Counted from the stretch's first letter, positions 43,917-53,342 are shown. The stretch is 64,000 nt of DNA from Spirulina subsalsa PCC 9445 (GCF_000314005.1 NZ_JH980292.1:1046530-1110529); one strand, 5' to 3'. Translations and numbers: made by a program. Notes: generated by a model from the letters alone, not told the origin.

Positions 43917-45608
43917 TTAAACTCCAGACCCCAACTGACGGGTTAAATTAACTAAGCGCTCACAACAATCAAACCGATCGAGGTGGATTTCAATGAAACA
44001 GAGGCGATCGCGCAACAATTGGGCCGTAGCAAGGGCTTCCTCTAAATCCCCCTCACTGTGGACTTCACAACTCCAACTCTCCCCGAAAATTTCCGGCATT
44101 TTGTGATATTTCCAAGGCTGAAGATCATTGTAAGCGCCATCATGAATCATCCGTTCAATGGTGTAGCCGTCGTTATTAATCAAAAACACAATCGGATTTA
44201 ACCCGTGACGGATAATGGTGGAGAGTTCCTGACAGGTCATCTGAAAGGAACCATCGCCAATAAATAACAAAATCCGATGATCCGGTTGGGCTAGACCCGC
44301 ACCTAAACAAGCGGGGAGAGAATAGCCAATAGACATATAAAAGGCCTGGCCGATGAATTTGGCATCCTGACGGATGGGGAGGTCAATACAGGCAATAATT
44401 GCATCTCCGGTTTCGGCGATCGCAATATTCTGTTCCCCCATAAAGTGATTCATCCGTTGGTAGAATCGGGCATTGGTGAGGGGGGCTTCCGATTGCACCA
44501 CAAAGGGATCCGCTAAGAGGGTAGAAGTTGGCTGGATATCTAGGGCTTCCGGGGAACGAGGGGTTAAGGTTTCTGTTAAACAGTCGATAAAATCCCCCAA
44601 GTAAATGGGCGAATAGTAATGATGCTTAATTTGTACCCGTTGCAAGTTAGCATTGATTAATTTCCCCCGATCCAGTTGGGCGGTATAGCCCCCTAAATTA
44701 GTATCAGAGAGGATCGCCCCTAAACAGAGAATACAATCGGCTTGTTCAACGCGATCGCGCACATAATCCCGACTCAGCGCCCCTACATAATTACCAATAA
44801 ATTGGGGGTGCATTTCCGTAATACTCGACTTACCCAACAATGTCGAAGCAATCGGATAACCCGTTTTTTCCACTAACTCCACTAATTTCCCTTGGATGCC
44901 ATAGCGATGGAGTTCCACCCCCGCCAGAATAACCGGATATTTCGCCTTTTCTAACAGCATCACCGCTTCTTCCACCGCTTCCCGCAAGGCCTGTTCATCA
45001 CTACTGGGGCGCACCACAAGGGGCTTTTGTGCCGGAATGGTGCAGGGATAGGCGACTAAATCGGCGGGAATCTCAATATAAACCGGGCGCTTATAACGGA
45101 GACAAGCGGCCAAGGTTTGATCAATTTGCTGGGTCGCTTGATCTGGCGTTAACGTGACGGCCGCCACCGTGACCTTTTCTAACACCGACTGCTGAAGGTT
45201 ATAATCTCCCGTCGTGTGGTGCAGCAGGAGGGGATTCCACAGGTTTTGATGGGCTGTGGTGGGGGGGGCGCCACTAATCACAATCAGGGGGACTTGTTCG
45301 GCATAGGCTCCGGCGATCGCATTCACTAAACTTAAGCCCCCCACCCCATAGGTCACACAAACCGCCCCCACGCCTTTTAAACGGGCGTAGGCATCGGCCG
45401 CATACCCTGCATTGAGTTCATTACAAGTTCCCACCAACTCCAGAGAACTGTCTAACAGTAAATCCATAAACTTGAGGACATAATCCCCCGGTACCCCGAA
45501 AATATGCTCTAGGCCAAGGGCTTCGAGTTGTTCCACTAAATACTGACCAATCGTGGTGGTCTTAAGGCGGGAGCCTTGCAGGTTAAGAGCGGAGGGAGTC
45601 ATGACCAT
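43917..45608 (-). CDS. Thiamine-diphosphate alpha-keto acid decarboxylase
   Basis: The 563-residue enzyme belongs to the pyruvate/indolepyruvate decarboxylase family and would convert a 2-oxo acid to an aldehyde and CO2. Family features: HIFGVPGDYVLKFMDLLL with catalytic-type Glu in CNELNAGYAADAYAR, the HHTTGD pair of active-site histidines, and the ThDP motif GDGSFQMTCQELSTIIRHGLNPIVFLINNDGYTIE (GDG to NN). With cyanobacterial fermentation in mind, pyruvate decarboxylase is possible, but phenylpyruvate or indolepyruvate are equally possible. Start at 45608 with AAGGAATC upstream. It stands alone. Confidence 0.88.
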   Translation of the reverse strand: MVMTPSALNLQGSRLKTTTIGQYLVEQLEALGLEHIFGVPGDYVLKFMDLLLDSSLELVGTCNELNAGYAADAYARLKGVGAVCVTYGVGGLSLVNAIAGAYAEQVPLIVISGAPPTTAHQNLWNPLLLHHTTGDYNLQQSVLEKVTVAAVTLTPDQATQQIDQTLAACLRYKRPVYIEIPADLVAYPCTIPAQKPLVVRPSSDEQALREAVEEAVMLLEKAKYPVILAGVELHRYGIQGKLVELVEKTGYPIASTLLGKSSITEMHPQFIGNYVGALSRDYVRDRVEQADCILCLGAILSDTNLGGYTAQLDRGKLINANLQRVQIKHHYYSPIYLGDFIDCLTETLTPRSPEALDIQPTSTLLADPFVVQSEAPLTNARFYQRMNHFMGEQNIAIAETGDAIIACIDLPIRQDAKFIGQAFYMSIGYSLPACLGAGLAQPDHRILLFIGDGSFQMTCQELSTIIRHGLNPIVFLINNDGYTIERMIHDGAYNDLQPWKYHKMPEIFGESWSCEVHSEGDLEEALATAQLLRDRLCFIEIHLDRFDCCERLVNLTRQLGSGV

Positions 45609-45692
45609 CAGTGAGATTCCTTGTGAGTTGAAGCTATAGCTCTCACTTTAACGTGACATTTTGTTAATAACTGTTGCTTAAAGTACATTTCT

Positions 45693-45851
45693 ATGCAGTT
45701 AGAAGATCAAGAGAGACAGCGTGAATGGAGGGGGGGACAGGGTGCTAGTATTAAATCCAGTTTGTCAGTCGATGCGCTTGATTGTGCGATCGCGCCCACG
45801 GAAACGGTTAACCCCAAACGGTTTGATTTTGACCCCTATGAAGTTCATTGA
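45693..45851 (+). CDS. Possible short ORF overlapping the Rpn-like gene
   Basis: A 52-codon frame begins MQLEDQERQREW and ends 14 bases inside the next gene (stop at 45849-45851). It contains a HIP1-like site and regular composition, but has no recognised homologue. It could be a leader peptide, an antitoxin-like partner or a remnant of another gene's N-terminus. Confidence 0.25.
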   Translation: MQLEDQERQREWRGGQGASIKSSLSVDALDCAIAPTETVNPKRFDFDPYEVH

Positions 45852-46947
45852 TCCTACGACCGATTTCGGCTTTAAAAAAATCTTTGGTTCCACAGAGCAT
45901 CCCGAAGTCCTGCTCAGTTTCCTCAATGCAGTCCTTTACGAAGGCAACCCCGTTATAGAAGAAATCACCCCAGAAGTCCTGGACTGGACTGCATTAAATC
46001 CCCGTATCCCTGCCCCACCCCTTCGGGTCAACGCCAAACTAAACGGAGACACCACCTGTTTAATTGAAATTCAAGTGCTGAGTTTACCCACCCTCAGCAA
46101 GCGGGTTTTATTCAATGCCGCCAAAACCTACGCCCTACAACTGAATAAAACCGATGTTCCCTTAGAAATTAAGCCCTTGATGACCCTGACCATCACGGAC
46201 TTTCAAATGTTCGACCAACAGCCTAATATTGTCTCCCGTTTCGCCCTCAAAGAAGTTGAACAAGGGTTTGACTATCCTAACAATGAACTCGGTTTAGTCT
46301 TTATTGAACTGCCTAAATTCCAGAAAACCGTTGAGCAATTAACCAGCGTCACAGACCAATGGCTCTACTTTTTAAAACAAGCGGGAACTTTACAAGCCAT
46401 TCCTGCCAATTTTCAAGGGATTCCCGCCTTAAATGAAGCCTTTGCCTGTGCCGATACTGCCAGCTTAACCCATGAAGAATTTGACATTTTACAACAACAA
46501 CGCCTCTTTATTGTTGACCAGCGAGACTCCCTTTCTTTAGGCCATTCTCAAGGTCTACAAGAAGGGATTGAACAAGGCAAACAAGCGGGTATTCAAGAAG
46601 GCATTAAACAGGGCAAACAAGCGGGCATTCAAGAAGGGATAAAACAGGGTCGTTTGCAGGGGTTACAAGAAGGCATTGAACAGGGTAAACAACAAGGGAT
46701 TGAACAGGGTAAACAACAGGGAATGCTAGCGGGACAGTTTGCCATTGTTTTACGTTCCCTCAAGCGCCGTTTTGGGGAGATTTCCAAAGAGTTACAGGGT
46801 CAAATTAAGCAGTTATCCAGTGAGCAGTTAGAAAATCTAGCTGAGGTGGCCTGGGACTTTATCACAGAGTTAGAGTTAATGGAGTGGGTAGAGGATCAAT
46901 TAACTCAAGGGGATGTGATAGAAGAGGAAGGAGAACAACCCAGCTGA
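45838..46947 (+). CDS. Rpn/PD-(D/E)XK family nuclease-like protein
   Basis: The product (369 aa from MKFIDPTTDFGFKKIFG at 45838) belongs to the Rpn/transposase_31 family of recombination-promoting nucleases, abundant and variable in cyanobacteria. The first about 220 residues form the nuclease core with IEIQ at 76-79. The expected catalytic Asp before it reads Asn65 (RVNAKLNG), so activity may be lost. A C-terminal run of 12-residue repeats (QEGIKQGKQAGI-type, DNA about 46556-46735) and a helical end (LKRRFGEIS) follow. Family members are not always mobile. The frame upstream of 45838 is probably not translated. Confidence 0.8.
   Translation: MKFIDPTTDFGFKKIFGSTEHPEVLLSFLNAVLYEGNPVIEEITPEVLDWTALNPRIPAPPLRVNAKLNGDTTCLIEIQVLSLPTLSKRVLFNAAKTYALQLNKTDVPLEIKPLMTLTITDFQMFDQQPNIVSRFALKEVEQGFDYPNNELGLVFIELPKFQKTVEQLTSVTDQWLYFLKQAGTLQAIPANFQGIPALNEAFACADTASLTHEEFDILQQQRLFIVDQRDSLSLGHSQGLQEGIEQGKQAGIQEGIKQGKQAGIQEGIKQGRLQGLQEGIEQGKQQGIEQGKQQGMLAGQFAIVLRSLKRRFGEISKELQGQIKQLSSEQLENLAEVAWDFITELELMEWVEDQLTQGDVIEEEGEQPS
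46556..46735 (+). repeat. 36-base direct repeats inside the Rpn-like gene
   Basis: Imperfect repeats of GGxATTCAAGAAGGxAT and AAACAGGGxAAACAA units encode EGI(E/K)QGKQ(A/Q)GI. Such repeats can change number by slippage. Confidence 0.8.
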
Positions 46948-47011
46948 CCTTCTGCCGACGCTGACCGCAAGGGGTACAACGGGGGCTTCCCCTTCCCTAT
47001 GACCTGTTCCC

Positions 47012-47041
47012 CAATTTTGGACACAACCGGATTTTCCCGAC
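47012..47041. repeat. 30-base repeat shared with 5711-5740
   Basis: Exact copy of 5711-5740, again between TTCCC-type heptads. It marks a dispersed intergenic repeat rather than gene sequence. Confidence 0.75.
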
Positions 47042-47095
47042 CCCCCTGTTCCCTTGTTGGGTAAGTGCGTAGGCGTGTTATTCGACAGACCCTAG

Positions 47096-48208
47096 CTAAC
47101 GAAACTGACTCAATAATTCATCTACCTTGGCCACCCCTTGACGATTATTTTGGGCTTGGTAGAGTCTGCGGGCTGTTTCTAGGGCTTCCCGGGCATCAGC
47201 AGAACGTCGGCGATCGCGCAAAACCGACCCCAGTTTAAAATGGGCCTCGGGATCATTGGGGGTTAACTCAGTCACTCGTCGATAAGCTGTACTGGCCATT
47301 AATAACTGACCTTGCTCCAGCCAAAAATCCGCTACAGCCATCTGAACATCTGCCGACTGGGGATCCAAGATTGAAGCCCGACGATAGGCCTCTTCTGCCC
47401 CCTCGATATTGCCTTGGGCAGCGCGGATCTTGCCGATTTGGAGATGAACTATAGCGTTGCGGGGATCCAGTTCTATAATGCTCTCCAGAACGGCCATCCC
47501 TCGCTCATAATTGCCTTGTTCTAAAAAGGCAACGGCAAGGGGTAAACGTAATTGAACATTACTGGGGAATTGTTGAGCGGCTCGTTCTAAGAGATCAATC
47601 GCTTTATCGAGTTGTCTCCGTTCCACTAACACAGTTCCCACTAAACCGTAAATATCGGCGCTATTATTGGGGTCTTTGGCAATGATTTGTTCATAGGTTT
47701 GAATGGCTCCCTCATAATTCCCATTGCGCAGTTGAACGACAGCTAATCCTAAATAACTCTCTTTGTGATTGGAGTCGAGTTGAATCGCGCGCTGGTAGGA
47801 TGTGGCCGCACTGGTATAATCCCCCATTTTCGCCAAACTATAGCCAAGAGCATAGTGAAAATCAGCGTTATTGGCTTCTAGAGCAATGGCGCGGCGGTAA
47901 GCTTCGGCGGCGGCGCTGTAATTCTGTTGGCGGGCCTGTAGGTAGCCAATCCCCGAGAAAATTCGCGCATTGTTACCATCAAGCTGCATCGCTTGCTGAT
48001 AAACGGCGATCGCATTAGCATAATCTCCCGAATCCACCAATTCCCGACCGCGACGCAAAAAGTCATTGAGTTGTTGGGTTCTAGAGGCCGTTTGGGCGAC
48101 CTGTACTTCACTATAAACGGGGCGAGAAAACAGGCTAACCGCACAGCCTGCTAACAGCAGACTCCATAAAAGAGGGCGGGTTGTTGGTCGGAGTAATAAT
48201 CCTTTCAT
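47096..48208 (-). CDS. Exported tetratricopeptide repeat protein
   Basis: The 370-residue product has a signal peptide (LLWSLLLAGCAVSLF then a cleavage-prone VYSEVQVAQ). About eight to nine TPR units (34-residue repeats such as GDYANAIAVYQQAMQLDGNNARIF and GDYTSAATSYQRAIQLDSNHKESY) follow. TPRs bind other proteins, so it is probably an envelope scaffold. A cysteine in LLAGC could allow lipidation. No enzyme domain is present and the partner is unknown. Confidence 0.85.
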   Translation of the reverse strand: MKGLLLRPTTRPLLWSLLLAGCAVSLFSRPVYSEVQVAQTASRTQQLNDFLRRGRELVDSGDYANAIAVYQQAMQLDGNNARIFSGIGYLQARQQNYSAAAEAYRRAIALEANNADFHYALGYSLAKMGDYTSAATSYQRAIQLDSNHKESYLGLAVVQLRNGNYEGAIQTYEQIIAKDPNNSADIYGLVGTVLVERRQLDKAIDLLERAAQQFPSNVQLRLPLAVAFLEQGNYERGMAVLESIIELDPRNAIVHLQIGKIRAAQGNIEGAEEAYRRASILDPQSADVQMAVADFWLEQGQLLMASTAYRRVTELTPNDPEAHFKLGSVLRDRRRSADAREALETARRLYQAQNNRQGVAKVDELLSQFR

Positions 48209-48826
48209 AACTCTACTCAGTTGGATTCAAGTGTGAGGGTTAATAATTCTTAAAATACTATCACCCTTGGTTAATTTGACAAGATCAGAACCAATTCATT
48301 GGACTCCTCCAACTCCCAAAAAGTTCAAAGCTTACCTGTACATAAGGCCTGCTGAATATCCCTCTAAGCACTGTGAATAAGGCTTTTAGCGGTTTAGGAG
48401 CGAGAAAGTGCAAGGTTTTAGGGATAAATCATCAAAAAGTCTTGCCTTTTTTCGACTTCCCCTGTTCCCTGTTCCCCATTCCCTAACCCCACGAGCAGAC
48501 TTATTCAGTAAGTCCTACATACATACACAGAAAAAGCAAGCCGTTTTCACGACTTGGCTTTGAGCTTGCTGTATTGGGAGGAGATATTGAGATACAAATG
48601 TTTGACAGAGTTTACGCATACCCGACTGAGCCAGAGGTTTAGGCAAAATCCGAAACGCTGTATTTCTTATGTAAATAAATGTAACAGATATTTTGCAATT
48701 TGGCAATATTTCTTTACATTTCTGCCCAAAGGAAGGGGGAACAGGGGGTAGAGGGGGAATTAAGAATGATTGCCTCTTGCCTAGACAAGAAAACCAAAAG
48801 CTGAATGGATTAAGGTTGGGAATAGG
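48209..48826. other. Gene-poor region with MITE-like sequence
   Basis: Over 600 bases between two minus-strand genes. It holds a MITE-like element (48346-48515), heptad tracts around 48455-48490 and short ORFs without support. I see nothing else. Confidence 0.4.
48346..48515. repeat. MITE-like element with GCTGAATA ends
   Basis: The left end GGCCTGCTGAATA (48346-48358) and right end, read on the other strand as GGACTTACTGAATA, form an imperfect inverted repeat about 170 bases apart. The last 28 bases (48488-48515) nearly match 60341-60368. Both lie beside TTCCC-type heptads. No transposase is inside. Confidence 0.5.
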
Positions 48827-51088
48827 TCACGCTTGCCAAATAAAATAAGCGGCTCCCATCGCAGAGAGAAGGGCTAAAATCGTCACCCAGACGGGATAAC
48901 CGCTTTGGGTTTGTTGTCCTGACGAAGTGCGAATGGTATCTACATCAATCCAGGGGGTACTGCCCCGACGGAACCAGCCGCAAACCGTCACCGTTCGACC
49001 GATAAACTGACTGGGATGGGGGGCAAGGGGGAACAGGTTGCCGAGGGGGCCGAACTTAGAGAAAAAATGGAGTTTAATCGAACCGCTATCGGTTTTTAGC
49101 ATCAGGTCTTGTAACAGTTGATTCTGTAGCCCTTGCCGCCCCATTAATTGCCCTTTTAAGCGCACAGGGTAACTTTTGGGGGGGACAGAGTGGGAGGGAC
49201 GGATTAAGTCCTCTAACCGGGGATCTTCCCGAGAGGGGGAAATCCGAATATCGGGGAAGTAGCCGTTAATCCAGATAATTAAACTCAGACTAAAGGCGGC
49301 GAGAATACAGGCGTTAATTAATACAGGTTGAGCGTTATAGAACCAAATTAAACGCCAGAGGGGAAAGCGCACCCAAGGACTGAGGAGGTCACTGAGTAGA
49401 CCAATGGCGGCTAAAATCAGGCGGGCGCATAACCCAAAACCGAGGCCGGAGAGGATGGCACTTTGCAGGATGGGTAAGGCGGTATAACTGTTTTTCAGTT
49501 TGAGCCAATGATCTTTGAGGGTTTTTGGGGGGGGGATGAGGGTGGGGAGATCAACCTCTGGCTGGAGTTTCCAGTGGTTGGCGTAGCGGTTGAGTAGATA
49601 AAGGCGATCGCCTAATAAGGGGTGGGAGTTGACGAGGGCGAGCCAGTGGCGGTAAGGGTTGGTACAGTCCCAGCGCAATACATCACTAAAGGGGGTGGTA
49701 TCGGGCAAACTCCCCAAGGTCAGGGCTTGACGGTGACTGACGGGCATGAGGAGATCAAAACTCTCTAAGAGGGCGGTGGTAAATTGCCGTTGTTCAATGT
49801 GTCGGGCGATGCCGATGGTCATTTTGAGTAACGCACGACTGAGGGCGTTCGGGTTGCCTGTGAATTGGGCGGCAAAGCGATCGCTATAATATTGACGCTG
49901 ACGGGAAACATAAAGCAGGGGAACACGCCACAACCAATAGAAACTATAGAAAACCGTAGTCCCCACTGTACAGACCCCCTGTAAGAGAGGGGAGACAAAA
50001 CGGGGATAGTGACGGGAGGGGTTTTCTCTCCCTTGTTCCCCCTGTTGGGCGATCAGCCAGTAGAGGGTAAAGGGAAGTTGTAAAAAGGCGATCGCGCCGG
50101 ACATTAGAAAACCCTCGCGGCTGATAATGGGGCGAAACTGGGCAGCCAAGAGGGCGGCTAATTCGTCATCTTCTAACTGTTCTAACAGGGCATCACTCAC
50201 CACAATACAAGCGGTGGCCCGCCAGTGACCGTAAGTTAGGGCAACGGGCGCACCTGTGGGCAGCAGGGCAAGTTTTGGGGCGGGAACTTGATAATGACGG
50301 GTTAACCGTTGGAAGACTTTGGCGGTTTCAGGGTATTGGGCGGCCAGACGGTGTAAGGGCAGGGGTTCAAGTTTATAAAGACGTTGGAGTAAGAATTCCA
50401 GGAGCCAAGGGGCGGCAACAAAGACCACAAGGAACACCCCACCAACCACCCGCCAAGGATTGCTATAAAACAAGCCCAGAGGTCTGAACAAGGGTAAACG
50501 CCATAAAACCTCATTGATTGCCCCCATCGTCCAGATTAGGCTGGTATTCACTAACCAGAATAACAGGGCTAAGGTGAGGGCTTGACGTAGCCAAAACTTC
50601 CATTGTCGAGGGCTTTTGAGTTTCTTCCAGCGTTTAGCTCGTTCCCCATTGCGCCAAGTTCGCCCCGAAACATAAACCGAGGGGGCCGCTTCCGGTGGGG
50701 CTTGATAGGCGACGGGTAGGGGGCGCTGGGGTGGGGAACTGGAGTCAGTCGGGGGACTGGAGGCGCTCGGTTGGGCGGTTTGCTCGTCGGGGGGGACAAA
50801 GTTGGCGGCGTTGGCTTTACGATAACGCTGGGTCAGGTCGGCTAGGGTTTTGGCTGCCCAAGGATAGAGGTCTGGAGTTTGGGCGAGTTGTTTACAAAGG
50901 GCGATCGCCTCGGCCGGTCGTTCCGTCTTACAATAGGCGACAATTAAGGCTTGTTGGGCGCTGTTGAGGATGGTTGGATCTAACTCTACAGCACAGACGG
51001 CCTCCAAATGGGCGATCGCCTCCTGATAGTTCCCCTCCCGAAAAGCCTCAGTACCCGCCCTTAAACTTGGTTCAGGAATTGATGTCAT
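48827..51088 (-). CDS. M48-like membrane protein with degenerate zinc site
   Basis: The product (753 aa from the ATG at 51088) starts with a TPR-like region (about 8-90), a Pro/Ser-rich linker (100-145), membrane helices (about 168-235) and an M48/HtpX-like core. Where HELGH should be, the sequence reads AQFRP (316-320 in LLAAQFRPI), and the downstream Glu of SRxxE is Gln (SRQRQYYSDRF). Without both ligands it should not bind zinc, so it looks like a pseudoprotease. C-terminal helices and a small beta domain (VRLKGQLMGR, RTVTVCGWFRRG) follow. A P-loop GTPase gene lies upstream with 58 bases between, so they probably form an operon. Confidence 0.8.
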   Translation of the reverse strand: MTSIPEPSLRAGTEAFREGNYQEAIAHLEAVCAVELDPTILNSAQQALIVAYCKTERPAEAIALCKQLAQTPDLYPWAAKTLADLTQRYRKANAANFVPPDEQTAQPSASSPPTDSSSPPQRPLPVAYQAPPEAAPSVYVSGRTWRNGERAKRWKKLKSPRQWKFWLRQALTLALLFWLVNTSLIWTMGAINEVLWRLPLFRPLGLFYSNPWRVVGGVFLVVFVAAPWLLEFLLQRLYKLEPLPLHRLAAQYPETAKVFQRLTRHYQVPAPKLALLPTGAPVALTYGHWRATACIVVSDALLEQLEDDELAALLAAQFRPIISREGFLMSGAIAFLQLPFTLYWLIAQQGEQGRENPSRHYPRFVSPLLQGVCTVGTTVFYSFYWLWRVPLLYVSRQRQYYSDRFAAQFTGNPNALSRALLKMTIGIARHIEQRQFTTALLESFDLLMPVSHRQALTLGSLPDTTPFSDVLRWDCTNPYRHWLALVNSHPLLGDRLYLLNRYANHWKLQPEVDLPTLIPPPKTLKDHWLKLKNSYTALPILQSAILSGLGFGLCARLILAAIGLLSDLLSPWVRFPLWRLIWFYNAQPVLINACILAAFSLSLIIWINGYFPDIRISPSREDPRLEDLIRPSHSVPPKSYPVRLKGQLMGRQGLQNQLLQDLMLKTDSGSIKLHFFSKFGPLGNLFPLAPHPSQFIGRTVTVCGWFRRGSTPWIDVDTIRTSSGQQTQSGYPVWVTILALLSAMGAAYFIWQA

Positions 51089-51146
51089 GGTTACTCTGCT
51101 CCCACTCTTTGCCCAAGATAACTCGACGGTGAGAGAAAAATCCACC

Positions 51147-52595
51147 TCAATTTTGGGGATGGGTGATTACCGCTGCATTCTCTCCTGTTAAGCGGCTGAT
51201 GGCCTGTTGCACAAACTTTTGTAAGACAGCCCCCCGTTGATTTTGTTCAAAAATCCGTTGTAGGGTTTGACCTAGACGCTGGGGATTAAACCCCCGATTG
51301 GCTTCTACGTCTGGGTCTTGAGTTTGGAAATATTCAATCAAACTCAGTCCAGCTAAACGAGTGAGGTAGGCGGCGCTGATGCCTTGGACTACTCCCCCCG
51401 CCATATAAGTAATGGCATTGGTTTTGAGGAAACCTGCAATGGTTTGGGTGGAAAGTTCCACTAAACCTAATTTCATCATTAGGCTGCCGAGGGTAGCGGC
51501 GGCGGTTTGGGCTTGGTTGAGGGAGAGTTTTTGCTGATAGATTGCCCCTAAATCTAGGAGTAATTGAGCGTTAATGGCGGCGGTGGCGAGGATATCGAGG
51601 GCGGGGACAGGGTTAGCAAAGGCGGTGGCGGCGGCGACCCATTGGTATTGTTCTAGAATGGGAAGGGCGCGATCGCGTCGAACTTGGTTCAATTGGTCTT
51701 TAATCCTGCCCTGTAAGCCCTGATTTTCCCGCCATGTGGTCGCCCAAACCAGTGCTTGAGGGGTTTCGCTCAAAATCTCCCCTAAACGCTCATGGAGGAC
51801 GTTTAAGCTGGGGGTTTGGGCTTCCCATGATTCCTCAATACTTCCGTCCGGTTGGTGTTTGCGCACTTTGACGGCACTGGGGGCGGCGGCGATGGCCATA
51901 ATATCTTGCTCTGGGAGCAGTCCCCCAAGATGTTGGCGCACTTGTCCTAAAATCAGGGTGCGATCTGCGGTGCAATACTGGTCTTGTTTATTGAATAAAA
52001 TCAGGGTGCGGTGATGGTTGGCGTTCAGGTAGCGTAAGGCTTGGTTTTGACTCTCGGTTAAATCTCCCGTAATCAACCACAGCAGCAAGTCCACCGACTG
52101 TAAGGGGGCGAGATGGGTTTCTAGTTCAGTTTCCCCCAAGGAAGGGAGGGGGATTTCCTGCCACTGTATCCCCGGCCGTTGTAGGGAGGCGCTGAGGTGA
52201 TTAAAGAGGCTAGTTTTGCCCACTTTTGCCAGTCCAGTGATGGCCAGGTTTAAAGTTTGGCGTTCTAAGGTTTGGGGTAATGCGGCGAGGGCTTGGGAGA
52301 AGGCCGAGTAATCCTGATGGGGGGCTTCGGTTTGTAGTGTCTGTAATTGTTTTTGGGTTTGGGCGATCGCACTTTGCACCTGTTCTAGACTTAACGGCAC
52401 AAGGGGCGACTCAGGAAGTTGTACCTCTTTCCGGCGACGCTGAAGCCACCACAACCCCCCACCCAATGCCGTTAAAAAAAGCATTCCCCCCTCTCCCACT
52501 TCCGCGAGGGAGTCTTGAATCGTCCACCATAACCACAATCCAAAAGAAAGGGTAATGCCTCCGACCAAAACAGGTTTCCGTAATTTAACCGCCAT
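51147..52595 (-). CDS. Membrane-associated GTPase with DUF697-like C-terminus
   Basis: The 482-residue product has two N-terminal membrane helices (about 8-52), a GTPase domain and a C-terminal hydrophobic, DUF697-type region. GTPase motifs: G1 GLAKVGKTS (about 120-128) and G4 NKQD (about 203-206); the G3 motif is not clear. Related YcjF/HSR1-like GTPases attach to membranes, and their role in cyanobacteria is unknown. It is the first gene of a probable operon with the M48-like pseudoprotease. A role in envelope stress is inference. Confidence 0.82.
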   Translation of the reverse strand: MAVKLRKPVLVGGITLSFGLWLWWTIQDSLAEVGEGGMLFLTALGGGLWWLQRRRKEVQLPESPLVPLSLEQVQSAIAQTQKQLQTLQTEAPHQDYSAFSQALAALPQTLERQTLNLAITGLAKVGKTSLFNHLSASLQRPGIQWQEIPLPSLGETELETHLAPLQSVDLLLWLITGDLTESQNQALRYLNANHHRTLILFNKQDQYCTADRTLILGQVRQHLGGLLPEQDIMAIAAAPSAVKVRKHQPDGSIEESWEAQTPSLNVLHERLGEILSETPQALVWATTWRENQGLQGRIKDQLNQVRRDRALPILEQYQWVAAATAFANPVPALDILATAAINAQLLLDLGAIYQQKLSLNQAQTAAATLGSLMMKLGLVELSTQTIAGFLKTNAITYMAGGVVQGISAAYLTRLAGLSLIEYFQTQDPDVEANRGFNPQRLGQTLQRIFEQNQRGAVLQKFVQQAISRLTGENAAVITHPQN

Positions 52596-52722
52596 TTTTT
52601 TACTATCCTTTGCCCAGATCCATCCTTAATATTTTAAGGGAAGAGGGGAAACATCACTGATTCGTAAGGTGTGGGGTATGGGGGAATTGACAATTGATAA
52701 TTAATTAGGGCGTGCTGAATAA

Positions 52723-52998
52723 CTACCCAGCCACTTTTTCCTTAAACAGTTTACCCGCAGAAAAAGCGGGAACACGAGTAGCGGGAATAGTAATTGGCTC
52801 TCCAGTTTGAGGATTTCTCCCGGTGCGAGCGTTACGATTGCGAGCCTCAAAACTACCAAAACCGACCAGCGTCACTTTGTCCCCCGTCGCAACGGCTTCC
52901 ATAATGGTTTCCAAGGTTGCGGAGAGGATAATATCTGCTTCTTTTTTGGTTGTGGTGGTTTGTGCGGCGATCGCGTTGACTAACTGTTCTTTATTCAT
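52723..52998 (-). CDS. hup: HU family DNA-binding protein
   Basis: HU (91 aa) is an abundant nucleoid protein that bends DNA. The sequence is typical: MNKEQLVNAIA, VTLVGFGSFEARNR, and the DNA-binding arm TGRNPQTGEPITIPATRVPAFSAGK with the intercalating Pro. It stands alone and its start agrees with the family. Confidence 0.96.
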   Translation of the reverse strand: MNKEQLVNAIAAQTTTTKKEADIILSATLETIMEAVATGDKVTLVGFGSFEARNRNARTGRNPQTGEPITIPATRVPAFSAGKLFKEKVAG

Positions 52999-53185
52999 CG
53001 AAAAATCAAGATTAGTAGGGGAACATAGGGACTAGACTAGCTTGAACTTGGCGTAATCGCACTCAATTCTTGGGCAGTTCTTAACAATTTGCAACGGAAA
53101 AGCCTTAAAACCCCGTCGCTCATAGGGAAAACCCGGGAATTCTCCCCCAAATTGATAAATTTCAGTTATAGTCAATGGGCGTTGC

Positions 53186-53342
53186 TTGACGCTCATCCCG
53201 CTATACGGGGAGCGTTAGCGGGAGATTCTCCGTTCACAGAGTCTTCGCTAGAGCTTGCTGAATCAGCCCGACCCCTCCAAGCCCGCTTGACTTTCATCCC
53301 GATGCTGGCCTGTGGTACAGCGCGGCGCTTCGGACTGGGCTA
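53186..53342 (-). pseudogene. IS200/IS605 right-end relic with tnpB tail
   Basis: TTGACGCTC at 53186-53194 is identical to the right boundary of the intact element (40515-40523). A hairpin ACGCTC-at-CCCG-ctata-CGGG-GAGCGT (53189-53215) follows, then GATTCTCCGTTCA, which resembles GATTCCCTGTTCA there. Further in, the minus strand reads as a TnpB-like tail (KRRAVPQASIGMKVKRAWRG). It ends right at the stop of the copper chaperone gene. The upstream part of tnpB is gone. Confidence 0.5.

Noticed and set aside
48554-48751. Short plus-strand ORF in the 48.2-48.8 kb gap
   Set aside because: Its composition is unlike neighbouring genes, it overlaps repeat sequence and an opposite-strand ORF, and it shows no motif.
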